Assembly: GCF_014837245.1 (NCBI RefSeq)
Contig: NZ_JACYFU010000001.1
Span: 124,001-188,000 of the forward strand
Origin: Devosia oryzisoli
GTDB taxonomy: Bacteria; Pseudomonadota; Alphaproteobacteria; Rhizobiales; Devosiaceae
Direction of reading: 5' to 3'
DNA length: 64,000 nt
The notes below the pieces were generated by a model. That model searched no databases, was not told the origin of the DNA, and saw nothing but the letters and a program-made list of their open reading frames with translations. A program made the translations under genes and the position numbers. Shown one piece after another: positions 27,377-40,052 of this stretch; the first letter of the stretch is position 1; each line of letters begins with the position of its first letter.

Positions 27377-28327
27377 TTACTCCGCTGCTTCTGCCAGTTC
27401 GTGTTCGGCAAGGTAGCGCTCTGCGTCGAGCGCCGCCATGCAGCCCATGCCCGCCGCCGTTACCGCCTGGCGATAGACATCGTCGGTGACGTCCCCGGCC
27501 GCAAAGACGCCGGGGATGTTGGTTTCGGTGGAGCCGGGCTTCACCTGCAGATAGCCGCCGGGCTTCATGTCGAGCTTGCCGGCGAAGATGGATGTCGCGG
27601 GGGCGTGGCCGATGGCGACGAAGACGCCGTCGATGGGCTGCTCATAGACGCGGCCCGTGACGTTGTCCTTGAGCGTCACGGCATTGACCGAAGGCGGCAT
27701 GGGCGAGCCGTTGACTTCGACGACCTCGTGGTTCCAGCGTACTTCGATCTTGGGATTCTTGAACAGGCGCTCCTGCAGGATGCGCTCGGCGCGGAACTCG
27801 TCGCGGCGGTGCACCACGATGACCTTCTCGGCGAAGTTAGTGAGAAAGAGCGCCTCCTCGACGGCCGTATTGCCGCCGCCGACCACCAGCACCTGCTTGC
27901 CGCGGTAGAAGAAGCCGTCGCACGTGGCGCAGGCGGAAACCCCGAACCCCTGGAACTTCTGCTCCGAGGGCAGGCCCAGCCACTTCGCCTGGGCGCCTGT
28001 CGCGATGATGATGCTGTCGGCGGTATAGGTGTCGCCACTGTCGCCCGTGAGTATGAAGGGGCGGCGGTCGAAATCGACGTGGGTGATGATGTCGGAGACC
28101 ATGCGCGTGCCGACGTGCTCGGCCTGCGCCTTCATCTGCTCCATCAGCCAGGGGCCCTGGATGACATCGGCAAAGCCGGGGTAGTTTTCGACGTCGGTGG
28201 TGATGGTCAATTGGCCACCGGGCTGCAGCCCGTGGATCATGACCGGTTCAAGCATCGCGCGGGCGGCATAGATGGCGGCGGTGTAGCCGGCCGGGCCGGA
28301 GCCGATGATGATGACTTTGGCGTGCAT
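27377..28327 (-). CDS. trxB: Thioredoxin-disulfide reductase
   Basis: 316 residues. FAD-binding GSGPAGYTAAIYAARA at the N-terminus, the redox-active pair CATC at residues 133-136, the NADPH-binding VVGGGNTAVEEALFL and the C-terminal FAD motif GVFAAGDVTDD are all present. Reduces thioredoxin with NADPH. Normal length. Upstream of lsrB on the same strand with a 115-base gap. Confidence 0.97.
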   Translation of the reverse strand: MHAKVIIIGSGPAGYTAAIYAARAMLEPVMIHGLQPGGQLTITTDVENYPGFADVIQGPWLMEQMKAQAEHVGTRMVSDIITHVDFDRRPFILTGDSGDTYTADSIIIATGAQAKWLGLPSEQKFQGFGVSACATCDGFFYRGKQVLVVGGGNTAVEEALFLTNFAEKVIVVHRRDEFRAERILQERLFKNPKIEVRWNHEVVEVNGSPMPPSVNAVTLKDNVTGRVYEQPIDGVFVAIGHAPATSIFAGKLDMKPGGYLQVKPGSTETNIPGVFAAGDVTDDVYRQAVTAAGMGCMAALDAERYLAEHELAEAAE

Positions 28328-28442
28328 CGCGACGCTCTCCGAAGAAATGGGATCGCTCTCTCTTAGCCTTAGTTAAGAGGCGAAGCGGGGAGGTTTCAAG
28401 GCAAACCCGCGCGCCAGAGGGGACTGGGCGCGCGAGTGCACT

Positions 28443-28478
28443 GAAAACAGACACGACGGTGAGCAAATGCCCACCGTT
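28443..28478 (-). terminator. Terminator after greA
   Basis: ACGGTGGGC-ATTT-GCTCACCGT on the minus strand with one G-T pair, then GTCGTGTCTGTTTTC. The stem touches the stop codon region of greA. Confidence 0.55.
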
Positions 28479-28484
28479 TAAGCG

Positions 28485-28958
28485 TCAGATGTAGCGGATC
28501 TTGACGATCTCGTAGCTCTTGGAGCCGCCCGGGGCGGCGACCTCGAACGAATCGCCTTCCTCCTTGCCGATCATGGCGCGGGCGATCGGGGAAGAAATGG
28601 AGATGCGGCCAGCCGAGGCGTCCGCTTCCGGGTCGCCCACGATCTGGTACGTTTTTTCTTCCTCGGTGTCCTCATCGAGATACGTCACGGTGGCGCCGAA
28701 CTTGACGGTCGTGCCCGAGAGCTTGCTCACATCGATGATGTCGGCGAGCGCCAGCGTCGATTCGAGTTCCTGAATGCGGCCTTCGTTGAGGCTCTGCTGT
28801 TCCTTGGCGGCGGCGTATTCTGCGTTTTCCGACAGATCGCCATGCGCCCGCGCCTCGGAAATCGCCTCAATGATGCGGCGGCGCTCGGTGGCCGTGCGAT
28901 GTTCATATTCGGCGGACAGGGCCTTGTGGCCCTGCACGGTCATCGGGATCTTGTCCAT
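28485..28958 (-). CDS. greA: Transcription elongation factor GreA
   Basis: 157 residues starting [20 protein letters not shown]; 40 further upstream codons in frame lack family character. The N-terminal coiled coil ([22 protein letters not shown], with the acidic D/E pair that acts at the RNA polymerase active site) and the C-terminal FKBP-like domain ([22 protein letters not shown]) are intact. Stimulates cleavage of backtracked RNA. Confidence 0.97.
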   Translation of the reverse strand: MDKIPMTVQGHKALSAEYEHRTATERRRIIEAISEARAHGDLSENAEYAAAKEQQSLNEGRIQELESTLALADIIDVSKLSGTTVKFGATVTYLDEDTEEEKTYQIVGDPEADASAGRISISSPIARAMIGKEEGDSFEVAAPGGSKSYEIVKIRYI

Positions 28959-29219
28959 ACTGTCTCGCCTCCATTCGGCTCGGCAAACAAAGAAGCGCGC
29001 GCGGCAGGTTTCCCTCACAGGCCGCGTCGCGCCATCAAACTCGTGCTGCACCGGCGGCCCAGAGCCGCCCAAATGCACTTCCCCTCAGCCAAACTTCGTT
29101 CGGCGACTGCTTCACGACAAGTTTTGAGGAGAATGAGCGATAGCTTGCCTCTCCGCCGCGTTGCGGTCAAGCGCATGTCGTTTCAAGATCGACCAGTACA
29201 CAACGGAACCAGGACAGCG
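28959..29219. other. Divergent promoter region of greA and the sugar dehydrogenase
   Basis: 261 bases between divergent genes. No recognisable small gene, riboswitch or strong dyad; promoters were not resolved by eye. Confidence 0.35.
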
Positions 29220-30368
29220 ATGATGAAGACAACGTTCACCACACTGGCCGCGGCGGCGACCCTTTGTGCCCTCCCGATCGAGGTGGCACTGGCGCAGACG
29301 GTCGAGTCCAGCGCGGGGCCGTTGACGGCCACCGTGCTGGCGGAAGGTCTCAACCACCCCTGGGGACTGGCCCTGCTTCCCGATGGCCGGTTTCTGGTGA
29401 CGGAGCGGTCGGGCCAGCTGCGCGTGATCGAAAACGGTGTTGCCGGCGAGCCGATCGCGGGGGTGCCGGCGGTGGTGGCCAAGGGGCAGGGCGGCCTGCT
29501 CGACGTGGCGCTGGCGCGGGATTTTGAAACCAGCGGCCGGATCTTCCTGACCTTTTCCGAAACGCCCGAAGATGCCGGCGAACAGCGCGGCACGGGAACG
29601 GCGGTGATGGTGGCCAAGCTGACGCTGAAGGGCAATTCGGGGCAGCTGGGCAACCAGGAAACCATCTTCCGCATGAACCGGTTCGACAACTCCAACCGGC
29701 ACTTCGGCTCGCGGGTGGTGGAGGATCTGGACGGCAATCTGTTCGTGACGCTGGGCGAGCGGGGCAGCATGGAGCGGGCGCAGGACCCGCAGGACCTGGC
29801 GGGCGGGGTGGTCCATATCACGCCCGATGGCGGCATCCCGCAGAACAATCCACAGCCCGAGGGATGGGCGCCCGAGTTCTGGAGCATCGGACACCGCAAT
29901 CCGCAAGGGGCGACGCTGCGGGAAAGCGACGGGCAGCTCTTTACGGTGGAGCATGGGGCGATGGGCGGCGACGAACTCAACATGCCGCAGCCAGGCCGGA
30001 ACTATGGCTGGCCGGTGATCACCTATGGCAAGGACTATTCCGGCCTGCCAATTGGCGACGGGACGGAAAAGCAGGGGTATGAACAGCCGCTGCATTACTG
30101 GGACCCCTCGATCTCGCCTTCGGGGCTCGACTTCTACGAGGGGCCGCTGATCCCCGAGTGGGACGGAGACCTGCTGAGCGGCGGCCTCAGCGGGCAGGTG
30201 CTGATGCGCATCGACATGGAGGGCGACACGGTGGCGGGAACGGAGCCGCTGTTCGCGGGGCAGTTAGGGCGGGTACGCGACGTGAAGGTCGGCGTGGATG
30301 GGGCGATCTACCTCATCACCGATGCCGATAATGGACGGCTGATCCGGGTGGCGCCGGAGGGCCAGTAG
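29220..30368 (+). CDS. PQQ-dependent aldose/sugar dehydrogenase (YliI/Asd type), exported
   Basis: 382 residues from the first of two adjacent ATG codons. Signal peptide MMKTTFTTLAAAATLCALP ending at ALAQ. The six-bladed propeller of soluble glucose-dehydrogenase relatives is marked by GLNHPWGLALLPDGRFLVTE, VAKGQGGLLDVALARDF, the blade with NSNRHFGSRVVEDLDG and the histidine-containing FWSIGHRNPQGA. Oxidises aldoses in the periplasm if PQQ is available; no PQQ synthesis genes are in the window. Confidence 0.9.
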   Translation: MMKTTFTTLAAAATLCALPIEVALAQTVESSAGPLTATVLAEGLNHPWGLALLPDGRFLVTERSGQLRVIENGVAGEPIAGVPAVVAKGQGGLLDVALARDFETSGRIFLTFSETPEDAGEQRGTGTAVMVAKLTLKGNSGQLGNQETIFRMNRFDNSNRHFGSRVVEDLDGNLFVTLGERGSMERAQDPQDLAGGVVHITPDGGIPQNNPQPEGWAPEFWSIGHRNPQGATLRESDGQLFTVEHGAMGGDELNMPQPGRNYGWPVITYGKDYSGLPIGDGTEKQGYEQPLHYWDPSISPSGLDFYEGPLIPEWDGDLLSGGLSGQVLMRIDMEGDTVAGTEPLFAGQLGRVRDVKVGVDGAIYLITDADNGRLIRVAPEGQ

Positions 30369-30390
30369 CGGCGTTGGTGGAGCCAACAGA

Positions 30391-30421
30391 AAGGGCGCGA
30401 TCCCTCCCGGAAGCGCGCCCT
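30391..30421. terminator. Hairpin between convergent sugar dehydrogenase and csp genes
   Basis: AGGGCGCG and CGCGCCCT form an 8-bp stem with a 14-base loop. On the minus strand it is followed by TTCTGTT, so it best terminates the cold-shock gene. Confidence 0.6.
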
Positions 30422-30443
30422 CGCATCGTCGTTTCGGGTTGGG

Positions 30444-30653
30444 TCAGACAGCCGTCAGGTTGTCGGCTGCCGATTTGCCGGTCCGCTTGTCCTTGACGAT
30501 TTCGTAGTTGATCTTCTGGCCCTCATCCAGGCCATTCATCCCCGAGCGCTGGACGGCGGAGATGTGGACGAACACGTCCGCGCCACCCTCGTCGGGTTGA
30601 ATGAAGCCGTAGCCCTTCTGGCCATTGAACCACTTTACCGTGCCTGTTGCCAT
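30444..30653 (-). CDS. Cold-shock protein (CspA family), copy 1
   Basis: 69 residues, [20 protein letters not shown], with RNP1 (KGYGFI) and RNP2 (VFVHIS) nucleic-acid-binding motifs. A single OB-fold RNA chaperone. Its upstream region is 400-500 bases without a clear gene, leaving room for a long structured leader, as many csp genes have. Confidence 0.95.
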   Translation of the reverse strand: MATGTVKWFNGQKGYGFIQPDEGGADVFVHISAVQRSGMNGLDEGQKINYEIVKDKRTGKSAADNLTAV

Positions 30654-31140
30654 GATGCGCGTTCCCTCGTGCAATCGCTGCTGTGGCGGCCCCGGCTAAC
30701 GCCGAGACCTCAGTTGATATCGAAATATCGGAAGATGACGTCAGCGAATGGCATTCGCGTCTACAGATCAGTCGGCCGCAATATTCGATTGCCAGAGCGT
30801 ATCCTGAAACCGAGGCGGCATCAATATCCTGTGTAGGCACGACGAAACGCCCGGCAGAACCAGAGGCTCTGTCAGGGGGAAAGACGATCTTCAGACTATC
30901 TTCGGTCCGACGGGCCGAAGGATGAGATCCCGAAAGGCCAGGCGGGAGGCCGACTTTCGAGAGGCAGCGTGGCGAAACGCGCTGTCGAGAACCCCATACT
31001 AGGCCGGTTTGCCGCAAAGAAAAAGGGGCGGGGCGCCAGAAGGGTGACCTCTTGTGCAATTTACTTGCGTAGGGTCCCGGTTTGCGGCACATCCCGCGCG
31101 CCGCGCCGCTCGGGCCGGTTTCCTTTCGAAAGCTCCCGTC
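30654..31140. other. Non-coding region upstream of csp copy 1
   Basis: About 490 bases between divergent genes. AT-richer than average near 30700-30850, where the csp promoter and leader are expected. The right part may code for an N-terminal extension of the methyltransferase if a GTG at 31054 is used. No gene is otherwise supported. Confidence 0.4.
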
Positions 31141-32118
31141 TTGACCAAGGCGTTCTTTTCCTCCGGCGACGTGATCGCCGACCGGCGCGCGGACTATGCC
31201 CGCATGCTGGCCGAAAGTGGTGACCATGCCGCTGCGGCCGACCTCATGAACCAGGCGCTCGAGATTGCACCGGACTGGGCCGCGGGCTGGGACCTGCTCG
31301 GGTCGTTTCACGAGAAGGCGGGCAATGTCTCGCACGCCATCGCCGCGTGGCGGCGGCTCGAGGCGCTGGACGACGAGGGCACGTTCGGGGCGCGGCTGAA
31401 GCTGGCCGCCTACGACGCGGGTGCCGCCGGAGAGGGAACGGCGGTCGGTTATGTCGAGGCGCTGTTCGACCAGTATGCGCCGCAGTTCGAGGCGTCGCTG
31501 GTGGGCAAGCTGGGCTACCGCGTGCCGGAGATGCTCGAGCAGATGGTGCGCGAGGAGATGGCGAAACTGGGCCTGACCTCGGTGGGCAAGGCGCTCGACC
31601 TGGGCTGCGGCACGGGCCTGATGGGCGAGCGGCTGCGCGATGCGGTCACCCATCTCGAAGGGGTCGATATTTCGGCGGCGATGATCGCCGAAACGGCGCG
31701 CAAGGGCATCTATGACAGCCTGCAGAAGGCGGAACTGGTCGCCACCCTCAATGCGCGGCGCTCCGACATCGACCTCATGACCGCGGCGGATGTCTTCATC
31801 TATTGCGGCGCGCTGCAGCCGGTGCTGGCGGCGCTGGTGCGGGCGCTGAAGCCGGGGGGTCTTGTCGCCTTCTCGCTCGAAGCGCATGACGGGGAGGAGG
31901 CGCTGTTCCTGCGGCCGAGCCTGCGTTACGCGCATGGCATCGGGCCGACGCGCGAGGCGCTGGTGGTGGCGGGGCTGGAGGTGCTGCGCTTCGAGACGGC
32001 GATCCTCCGCTTCGACCGCGGCGCGCCCATCACGGGCATCCTCGTTCTCGCCCGGCGGCCGGCGATCGATGTGTCGGCGGCCAACGAGGTGGCGGACGGC
32101 GACGATCGCGCGGCCTAG
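31141..32118 (+). CDS. TPR-containing SAM-dependent methyltransferase
   Basis: 325 residues if it starts at the TTG at 31141 (MTKAFFSSGDVIADRRADY); a GTG at 31054 would add 29 residues of poor character. The N-terminal 60 residues form a tetratricopeptide repeat (ARMLAESGDHAAAADLMNQAL). The class I methyltransferase domain has motif I ALDLGCGTGLMGERL, the acidic LEGVDISAAMI and RALKPGGLVAFSLE. This matches 'contractile-ring-unrelated' TPR-methyltransferases common in rhizobia; substrate unknown. Confidence 0.85.
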   Translation: MTKAFFSSGDVIADRRADYARMLAESGDHAAAADLMNQALEIAPDWAAGWDLLGSFHEKAGNVSHAIAAWRRLEALDDEGTFGARLKLAAYDAGAAGEGTAVGYVEALFDQYAPQFEASLVGKLGYRVPEMLEQMVREEMAKLGLTSVGKALDLGCGTGLMGERLRDAVTHLEGVDISAAMIAETARKGIYDSLQKAELVATLNARRSDIDLMTAADVFIYCGALQPVLAALVRALKPGGLVAFSLEAHDGEEALFLRPSLRYAHGIGPTREALVVAGLEVLRFETAILRFDRGAPITGILVLARRPAIDVSAANEVADGDDRAA

Positions 32119-32172
32119 CCAAGGCGCCGTCCTCTTGGCACAAGGGCAGGGACGATTGCCCCGGAGCCGCCC

Positions 32173-33192
32173 ATGAACGCCATTCGCCACGATTTCCGTT
32201 CGGACACTGTCACGCGCCCGACATCCGCCATGCGGGCCGCAATGGCCGAGGCGGAGGTGGGCGACGACGTCTTCGGCGATGACCCGTCCGTCAACCGGCT
32301 CGAGCAGCGCATGGCGGGCCTGCTGGGCAAGGCGGCGGCGATGTTCGTGCCCTCCGGCACTATGTCGAACCTTTTGGCGCTGATGAGCCACTGCGGCCGG
32401 GGCGACGAATTCATCGCGGGGCAGAACGCGCATTGCTACAAATACGAGGCCGGCGGGGCGGCGGTGCTGGGCTCGATCCAGCCGCAGCCGATCGCGCACC
32501 GGCCCGACGGCACGATGGACCCGCGCGAGGTCGAAGGCGCGATCAAGGCCGGCGACATCCACTTTGCCACGACGCGCGTGATCGCGCTGGAGAACACCTT
32601 TGGCGGGCGGGTGCTGCCGGTCGAGTACATGCATGAGATCGCCGGCATTGCCCGGCGGCACGGGCTCGGACTGCATCTCGACGGCGCGCGGGCGTTCAAC
32701 GCCTGCGTGGCGCTGGGGATGGAGATCAGCGACTTCACGTCGCCGTTCGACACGGTTTCCATATGCCTCTCCAAGGGCCTGGGCGCGCCTATTGGATCAG
32801 TGCTGGTTGGGCGCGCGGACCTGATCGAGATAGCGCGGCGCAATCGCAAGATGCTGGGTGGCGGTATGCGGCAGGCGGGGATCCTGGCGGCAGCCGGGCT
32901 TTATGCGGTCGAGAATCATGTGGCGCGGCTGGCCGAGGATCATCAGCGGGCCAGGCGGCTGGCGGAGGGGCTGGCTCAGCACAAGGCGCTGAAGGTCGTG
33001 ATGCCCGATACCAACATCCTCTGGATCGAGGCCGAGGCGGAGCTTGGGGATCGGCTCGGCCATTATCTTGGCGAGCACGGTGTGGGGATCAGCGGCCGCT
33101 ACGGCCAGCAGCGCTGGGTGACCCACCTTGATGTCACCGACGAAGATGTCGATGGCGCGCTGGCGCTGGTCGACAGGTTCTTCGCGAATTGA
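32173..33192 (+). CDS. ltaE: Low-specificity L-threonine aldolase
   Basis: 339 residues. RHDFRSDTVTRPTSAMRAAM is the family start; the PLP-binding lysine lies in SICLSKGLGAPIGSVLVG; LHLDGARAFNACVALG holds the aspartate and arginine that contact the cofactor. Splits threonine (and allo-threonine) into glycine and acetaldehyde. Symbol by family; strict specificity is not determinable. Confidence 0.9.
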   Translation: MNAIRHDFRSDTVTRPTSAMRAAMAEAEVGDDVFGDDPSVNRLEQRMAGLLGKAAAMFVPSGTMSNLLALMSHCGRGDEFIAGQNAHCYKYEAGGAAVLGSIQPQPIAHRPDGTMDPREVEGAIKAGDIHFATTRVIALENTFGGRVLPVEYMHEIAGIARRHGLGLHLDGARAFNACVALGMEISDFTSPFDTVSICLSKGLGAPIGSVLVGRADLIEIARRNRKMLGGGMRQAGILAAAGLYAVENHVARLAEDHQRARRLAEGLAQHKALKVVMPDTNILWIEAEAELGDRLGHYLGEHGVGISGRYGQQRWVTHLDVTDEDVDGALALVDRFFAN

Positions 33193-33200
33193 GATGAAGC

Positions 33201-33217
33201 GCCCGGGCGGCCCGGGC
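33201..33217. terminator. Short GC hairpin between convergent ltaE and acetyltransferase
   Basis: GCCCGGG-CGG-CCCGGGC, perfect 7-bp stem, no T-run. Placed between the stops at 33192 and 33228. Confidence 0.5.
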
Positions 33218-33227
33218 ACTTCGGTCC

Positions 33228-33851
33228 TCAGCTCTGCTTCCAGAAGGCGTGGAGGCCTCTTATGTCGGGGGAGGTAAGGAGCGGCATGGCGGCCGAGATC
33301 TTTTCGACCGGCCAATCCCACCAAGCCATTCCGAGCAGCAGGGCGATGTCCTCATCGGTAAAGCGCTTGCGGATGGGTTTTGCGGGATTGCCCCCGACGA
33401 TGGTGTAAGGCTCCACGTCCTTGGTGACGAGGGCGCGGGTGCCGATGACGGCGCCATGGCCCACAGTGACGCCGGGCATGATGATGGCTTCCGAGCCGAT
33501 CCAGACATCGTTGCCGATCACCGTGTCCCCGGCGAGCTGGAAGGCATTTCTGGCGTCAGCAAATTCCGGTGCTTCGGGGACGAAGGCGAAGGGGAAGGTG
33601 CTGATCCAGTCGCTCCGGTGGCCCTGATTGCCGGCCATGATGAAGGCGGCGCCTGAGCCGATGGAGCAGAAGGCGCCGACGAGGAGGCGGTCGACGCCGG
33701 GCTCGGTCGACAGGTAGCGGGCGCAGTCGTCAAAGCTGTGGCCATGATAGTAGCCGGAATAATAGCTGTAGCGGCCGACCACTATGTTGGGGTTGGTGAC
33801 CTGACGGTCGAGCGGGATGCCGAGGAACGGGCTTTCGAAATAGTTGGACAT
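33228..33851 (-). CDS. CatB-type (xenobiotic) O-acetyltransferase
   Basis: 207 residues, the length of type B chloramphenicol/streptogramin acetyltransferases. [19 protein letters not shown] is the typical start, [21 protein letters not shown] holds the conserved catalytic-histidine region, and left-handed hexapeptide repeats follow ([41 protein letters not shown]). Acetyl-CoA-dependent transfer to a hydroxyl; whether it confers chloramphenicol resistance or modifies a native sugar cannot be told. Confidence 0.85.
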   Translation of the reverse strand: MSNYFESPFLGIPLDRQVTNPNIVVGRYSYYSGYYHGHSFDDCARYLSTEPGVDRLLVGAFCSIGSGAAFIMAGNQGHRSDWISTFPFAFVPEAPEFADARNAFQLAGDTVIGNDVWIGSEAIIMPGVTVGHGAVIGTRALVTKDVEPYTIVGGNPAKPIRKRFTDEDIALLLGMAWWDWPVEKISAAMPLLTSPDIRGLHAFWKQS

Positions 33852-34055
33852 GAGTGTTCCATGAGGTGAGCGTACTAAAAAGCGCGCAGCACGAAAGGCC
33901 GGCGCGGTGCCGTTAGTCAGCGTTCCTTGCGCGTGTCAGGCGCGGGGGAACGCGATGGCGGTGGTACAGTGGGCCTGCTTCATGGTGCCCCGGTTTTAGG
34001 TGGGACGGCGCCTGTTGTCGAGCCTGGCCGCAGGCGGCCGGAAGGAGGCATTCCA

Positions 34056-34332
34056 ATGACCCCAGAAATGCGTGACGAGCTGGCGATTCGGCACTTGATC
34101 GAGGATTGGGTCGTGCGGCAGTGGAGTGCTTCGGGAAAGTCTGGCACAGCTCGACCGTGACCTCCTGTCGCGCTTTCCAGAGGGCTACCGCTACCTGGCC
34201 TATCTGCAGACCCGCGTGGGCTACGCGGTCAAGCGCGACATGCCGGGGCCGGACGGGCCGCTGCTGGATGAACTCTATGCTTGCGGAGCGCGGTGGCTAA
34301 GGGGCCAACCGCATGGCTGGCCCGAGCACTGA
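34056..34332 (+). pseudogene. NTF2/SnoaL-like gene remnant with internal deletion or frameshift
   Basis: A strong Shine-Dalgarno (GAAGGAGGC) and ATG at 34056 begin MTPEMRDELAIRHLIEDWVV, a typical NTF2-like N-terminus. The frame ends after 34 codons; a neighbouring frame shows ECFGKVWHS, which resembles the next family segment, and a third frame (34126-34332) carries what looks like the C-terminal part (FPEGYRYLAYLQTRVGYAVK, ending GARWLRGQPH). The middle of the roughly 150-residue fold is missing. Probably one gene with deletion plus shift. Confidence 0.55.
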
Positions 34333-34372
34333 GGTTGCAGAGAGGTCATTGCCGGACGGGGACACCCGTTGC

Positions 34373-35238
34373 TCAGCGCCCCTGCGGGAGGTTCAGGGCC
34401 CGGATGGCCCAGGGCAGGGCCGTCGAGAGCTGTTGGCGCTGCACGCGGCGGACAAAGGGGGCGTCAGGAATGTCGGGGAGGCCGGCGCGGGCGGCGAAAA
34501 AGCCGGCCACCGCCGCGGCAGTGGCCGGGGCGTCCGGCAGGATGGTCTCCGGCAGGGGGCCGCCCTCGTAGGCGAGACTGGGAAGGAAGAAACCCAGGTC
34601 CACCTCGGGGCTCGAGACACCTGCCTCGGCCCAGTCGACGATTTTTACCCCGCTGGTGGTCATGCAGATGTTGTCGCTGCGCAGGTCGAAATGCGTGAGA
34701 GCGGTGCCGGAGGTATCGCAGCTTGCTTCGGCCGCAAGAAGCAGCGGCAAAGCGTGATCGAGCCACTGGCTGGTCACGAGGCCGAGGGAGAGGAAGGCGG
34801 ACGGGTCCTCAGCGACCACCGTCCAGCCTGAATCCGTCATGTCGCCCAGACCGCGCGGCGGCAGATCGGCGGTGAGGCCATGCATGTGGCGGATGGTGTC
34901 CAGCACGGGATCGAGCACCGCCGGGGTCCAGGGTGGGGGCCAGGTGGCATCGCTCAGGGCTTCGATCGCGAGCAGTGGCGTGTGCGGGTGGGCCTCGGCC
35001 CCGTAAAGGCGCGGCAGGAAGGGCGCGTCGATCCTCCGATAGGCGTCGATCTCGCGGTTGACCATCCCAGCCGTCAACGGCGTGGTGGCGTGTTTGACGA
35101 AAGCAGACCGGGGTCCGTCGGTCACACGGTAGCGAGCCGCCGGCGTGTATCCGCCGGCGACTGGAAACCATTCGGTGGGGGTCCAGCCGAGAAGGCGGGT
35201 GGCGCGCGCCTGAACTTCGGGATCAGGCGCGCCCGGGA

Positions 35239-35242
<4 letters not shown>
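34373..35242 (-). CDS. Aminoglycoside phosphotransferase-like kinase
   Basis: 289 residues of the APH/ChoK fold. The catalytic loop [13 protein letters not shown] (HxDxxxxN) and the metal-binding VDWAEAG are clear, with a nucleotide-binding region near [11 protein letters not shown]. Many chromosomal members phosphorylate small alcohols or amines rather than drugs. Its ATG overlaps the carB stop in ATGA, indicating translational coupling behind carB. Confidence 0.85.
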
Positions 35243-38550
<3,308 letters not shown>

Positions 38551-38972
38551 GGCGCTCGCTCTATCTGGACCTGGTCAGATGGGCGAGGGAATCGCCCGGA
38601 CGCACCTGTCCGCGCGAAACCCGCGTGGCCGTTGAGCACAGCAGCGCAGGGGAGAAAACCGGACGTGGTGGTTAGGCGGGCGGTTTAGCCGAAGAGTCGC
38701 GCGAAGGGAAGGGGGCGGAGGGCAGCTCTTTGGTCCGCTGCGGCCGAGCCCGCCTTCGATGGAAACAACAGCGGGCTTGCGGAGGCGAGGGTGCCCGATC
38801 ACAGAGCGCCGCCGAGGAGGTATCGGCGGACGCTATAACTCAGGTTAGCGACACCGTGTTCCCGGCGTCCTAACGTGGATCACAGGGCCGGCCCTTTCCG
38901 TGGCACCGGTTCCGGCAGTGCGGCCTGCGCAGACGGGCTTTCTGTCGCCACATCACCCAAGGGTGGCGACCA
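38551..38972. other. Leader region upstream of carB
   Basis: About 420 bases without a supported gene. On the minus strand, facing carB, there is a hairpin CCGCCG-ATACCTCCT-CGGCGG near 38811-38831 with an anti-SD-like loop, and a 7-bp dyad AGCCCGC/GCGGGCT near 38749-38778. No T-run follows either, so they may be leader structures rather than terminators. Function unknown. Confidence 0.4.
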
Positions 38973-39191
38973 ATGACTTCCTCTTTTCGTTCGGCTTTGA
39001 CCTGCCCGCGATGTGGCCAGACCAATGTCATCGCTGCCGCCGACCTTCCGCCGGGCAGCGAGTTGCATTGTTCCTGCTGCAAGAGCCTGATCGGCCGATG
39101 GGCGCAGACCGCCAAGGGCAAGGGATTCGTGCCCGAAACCTCCAATCCGCGGGCTGGCCTTGACAATGAAGTCAATAGGGCCGATCTTTAA
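38973..39191 (+). CDS. Small zinc-ribbon-like protein
   Basis: 72 residues with AAGGGTGG upstream of the ATG. Two CxxC pairs, CPRCGQ and CSCC, spaced 22 residues apart as in zinc ribbons, then a short basic tail. Small enough that the call rests mainly on the cysteine pattern and the ribosome site. It could be a nucleic-acid- or protein-binding regulator. Confidence 0.55.
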   Translation: MTSSFRSALTCPRCGQTNVIAAADLPPGSELHCSCCKSLIGRWAQTAKGKGFVPETSNPRAGLDNEVNRADL

Positions 39192-39349
39192 GCCATACGT
39201 TTTCTGCCCATGTTGGCGACCTGATCCCACCGGCCTGCCGGTTGCTTGGCTTTCCTTCCGAACCGCGAACGTTGTTAGACCCGCTGTCGCACACTGCACT
39301 GCGGGAACTGCTCGTTTGCGATGCACCGAGCCAATCGAAAGTTGCCCCC

Positions 39350-39556
39350 ATGATCAATGGCACCGTAAAATTCTTCAATTCGACCAAAGGCTTCGGCTTC
39401 ATCACGCCGGAGACCGGCGGGAAGGACGTCTTCGTGCATATTTCGGCCCTCGAGCGGGCTGGTTTGTCCATGCTGCCCGATGGGCAGAAGGTGACCTACG
39501 ACCTCGAGCACGGCCGCGATGGGCGGGAGTCGGCCATCAACCTGCAGCTCGCCTAA
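39350..39556 (+). CDS. Cold-shock protein (CspA family), copy 2
   Basis: 68 residues, MINGTVKFFNSTKGFGFITP, with RNP motifs KGFGFI and VFVHIS. Differs from copy 1 in using FF for WF and in its C-terminal half. A terminator follows 10 bases later. Confidence 0.95.
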   Translation: MINGTVKFFNSTKGFGFITPETGGKDVFVHISALERAGLSMLPDGQKVTYDLEHGRDGRESAINLQLA

Positions 39557-39565
39557 GTCTGGACA

Positions 39566-39600
39566 GGCGGAGACGCTCGGCGTTTCCGCCGCCTTTTTGG
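39566..39600 (+). terminator. Terminator of csp copy 2
   Basis: GGCGGAGACGC-TCG-GCGTTTCCGCC with two G-T pairs, followed by GCCTTTTTGG. Confidence 0.7.
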
Positions 39601-39609
39601 AGCGTGTCA

Positions 39610-39864
39610 ATGACGTATCGCTATAAAGTGGGTCAGATGCTGGAGTTGCGCGCCGCGCCCCGCCACAGCAACCGCCCGGCGGGTCCCTGCGAAGTCGTGG
39701 CCTGCCTGCCGCACGAGAAGGGGCCGGTGCTCTACCGGGTGAAGGCCCTCGACGAGAGCTATGAGCGGGTCGTCGACGAGATCGACGTAAGGCCGAGTTC
39801 TGTCACCAAGACGCCGAAAGGCGCGGCGGAAGCCTTGTTTTCCATCGCCGTCAGCAAGCGCTAG
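39610..39864 (+). CDS. Small conserved protein (84 residues)
   Basis: MTYRYKVGQMLELRAAPRHSN, ending DEIDVRPSSVTKTPKG. Beta-rich, SH3-like in character: a conserved alphaproteobacterial family with an N-terminal YKVGQ and a central VLYRVKALDESYERVV. It lies just after the csp terminator with its own ATG at 39610. Function unknown. Confidence 0.7.
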   Translation: MTYRYKVGQMLELRAAPRHSNRPAGPCEVVACLPHEKGPVLYRVKALDESYERVVDEIDVRPSSVTKTPKGAAEALFSIAVSKR

Positions 39865-40052
39865 CGCTTTCAGCTTTCCCAAAGTCCGGTGAGGCGTCGA
39901 GCGCTGCCCAAGGGGCGACGCGCCTTCAAACACGCCCTGTCACCGGGGCGACATCAAATTCCTACAGGATGAGGCGAGCCGCGCGATGTCACGCTGCGGC
40001 TCCTCATTGGCGGCACGGCCGCCGGCCGACACCGTCGGCAGAAAGTTTTCTC

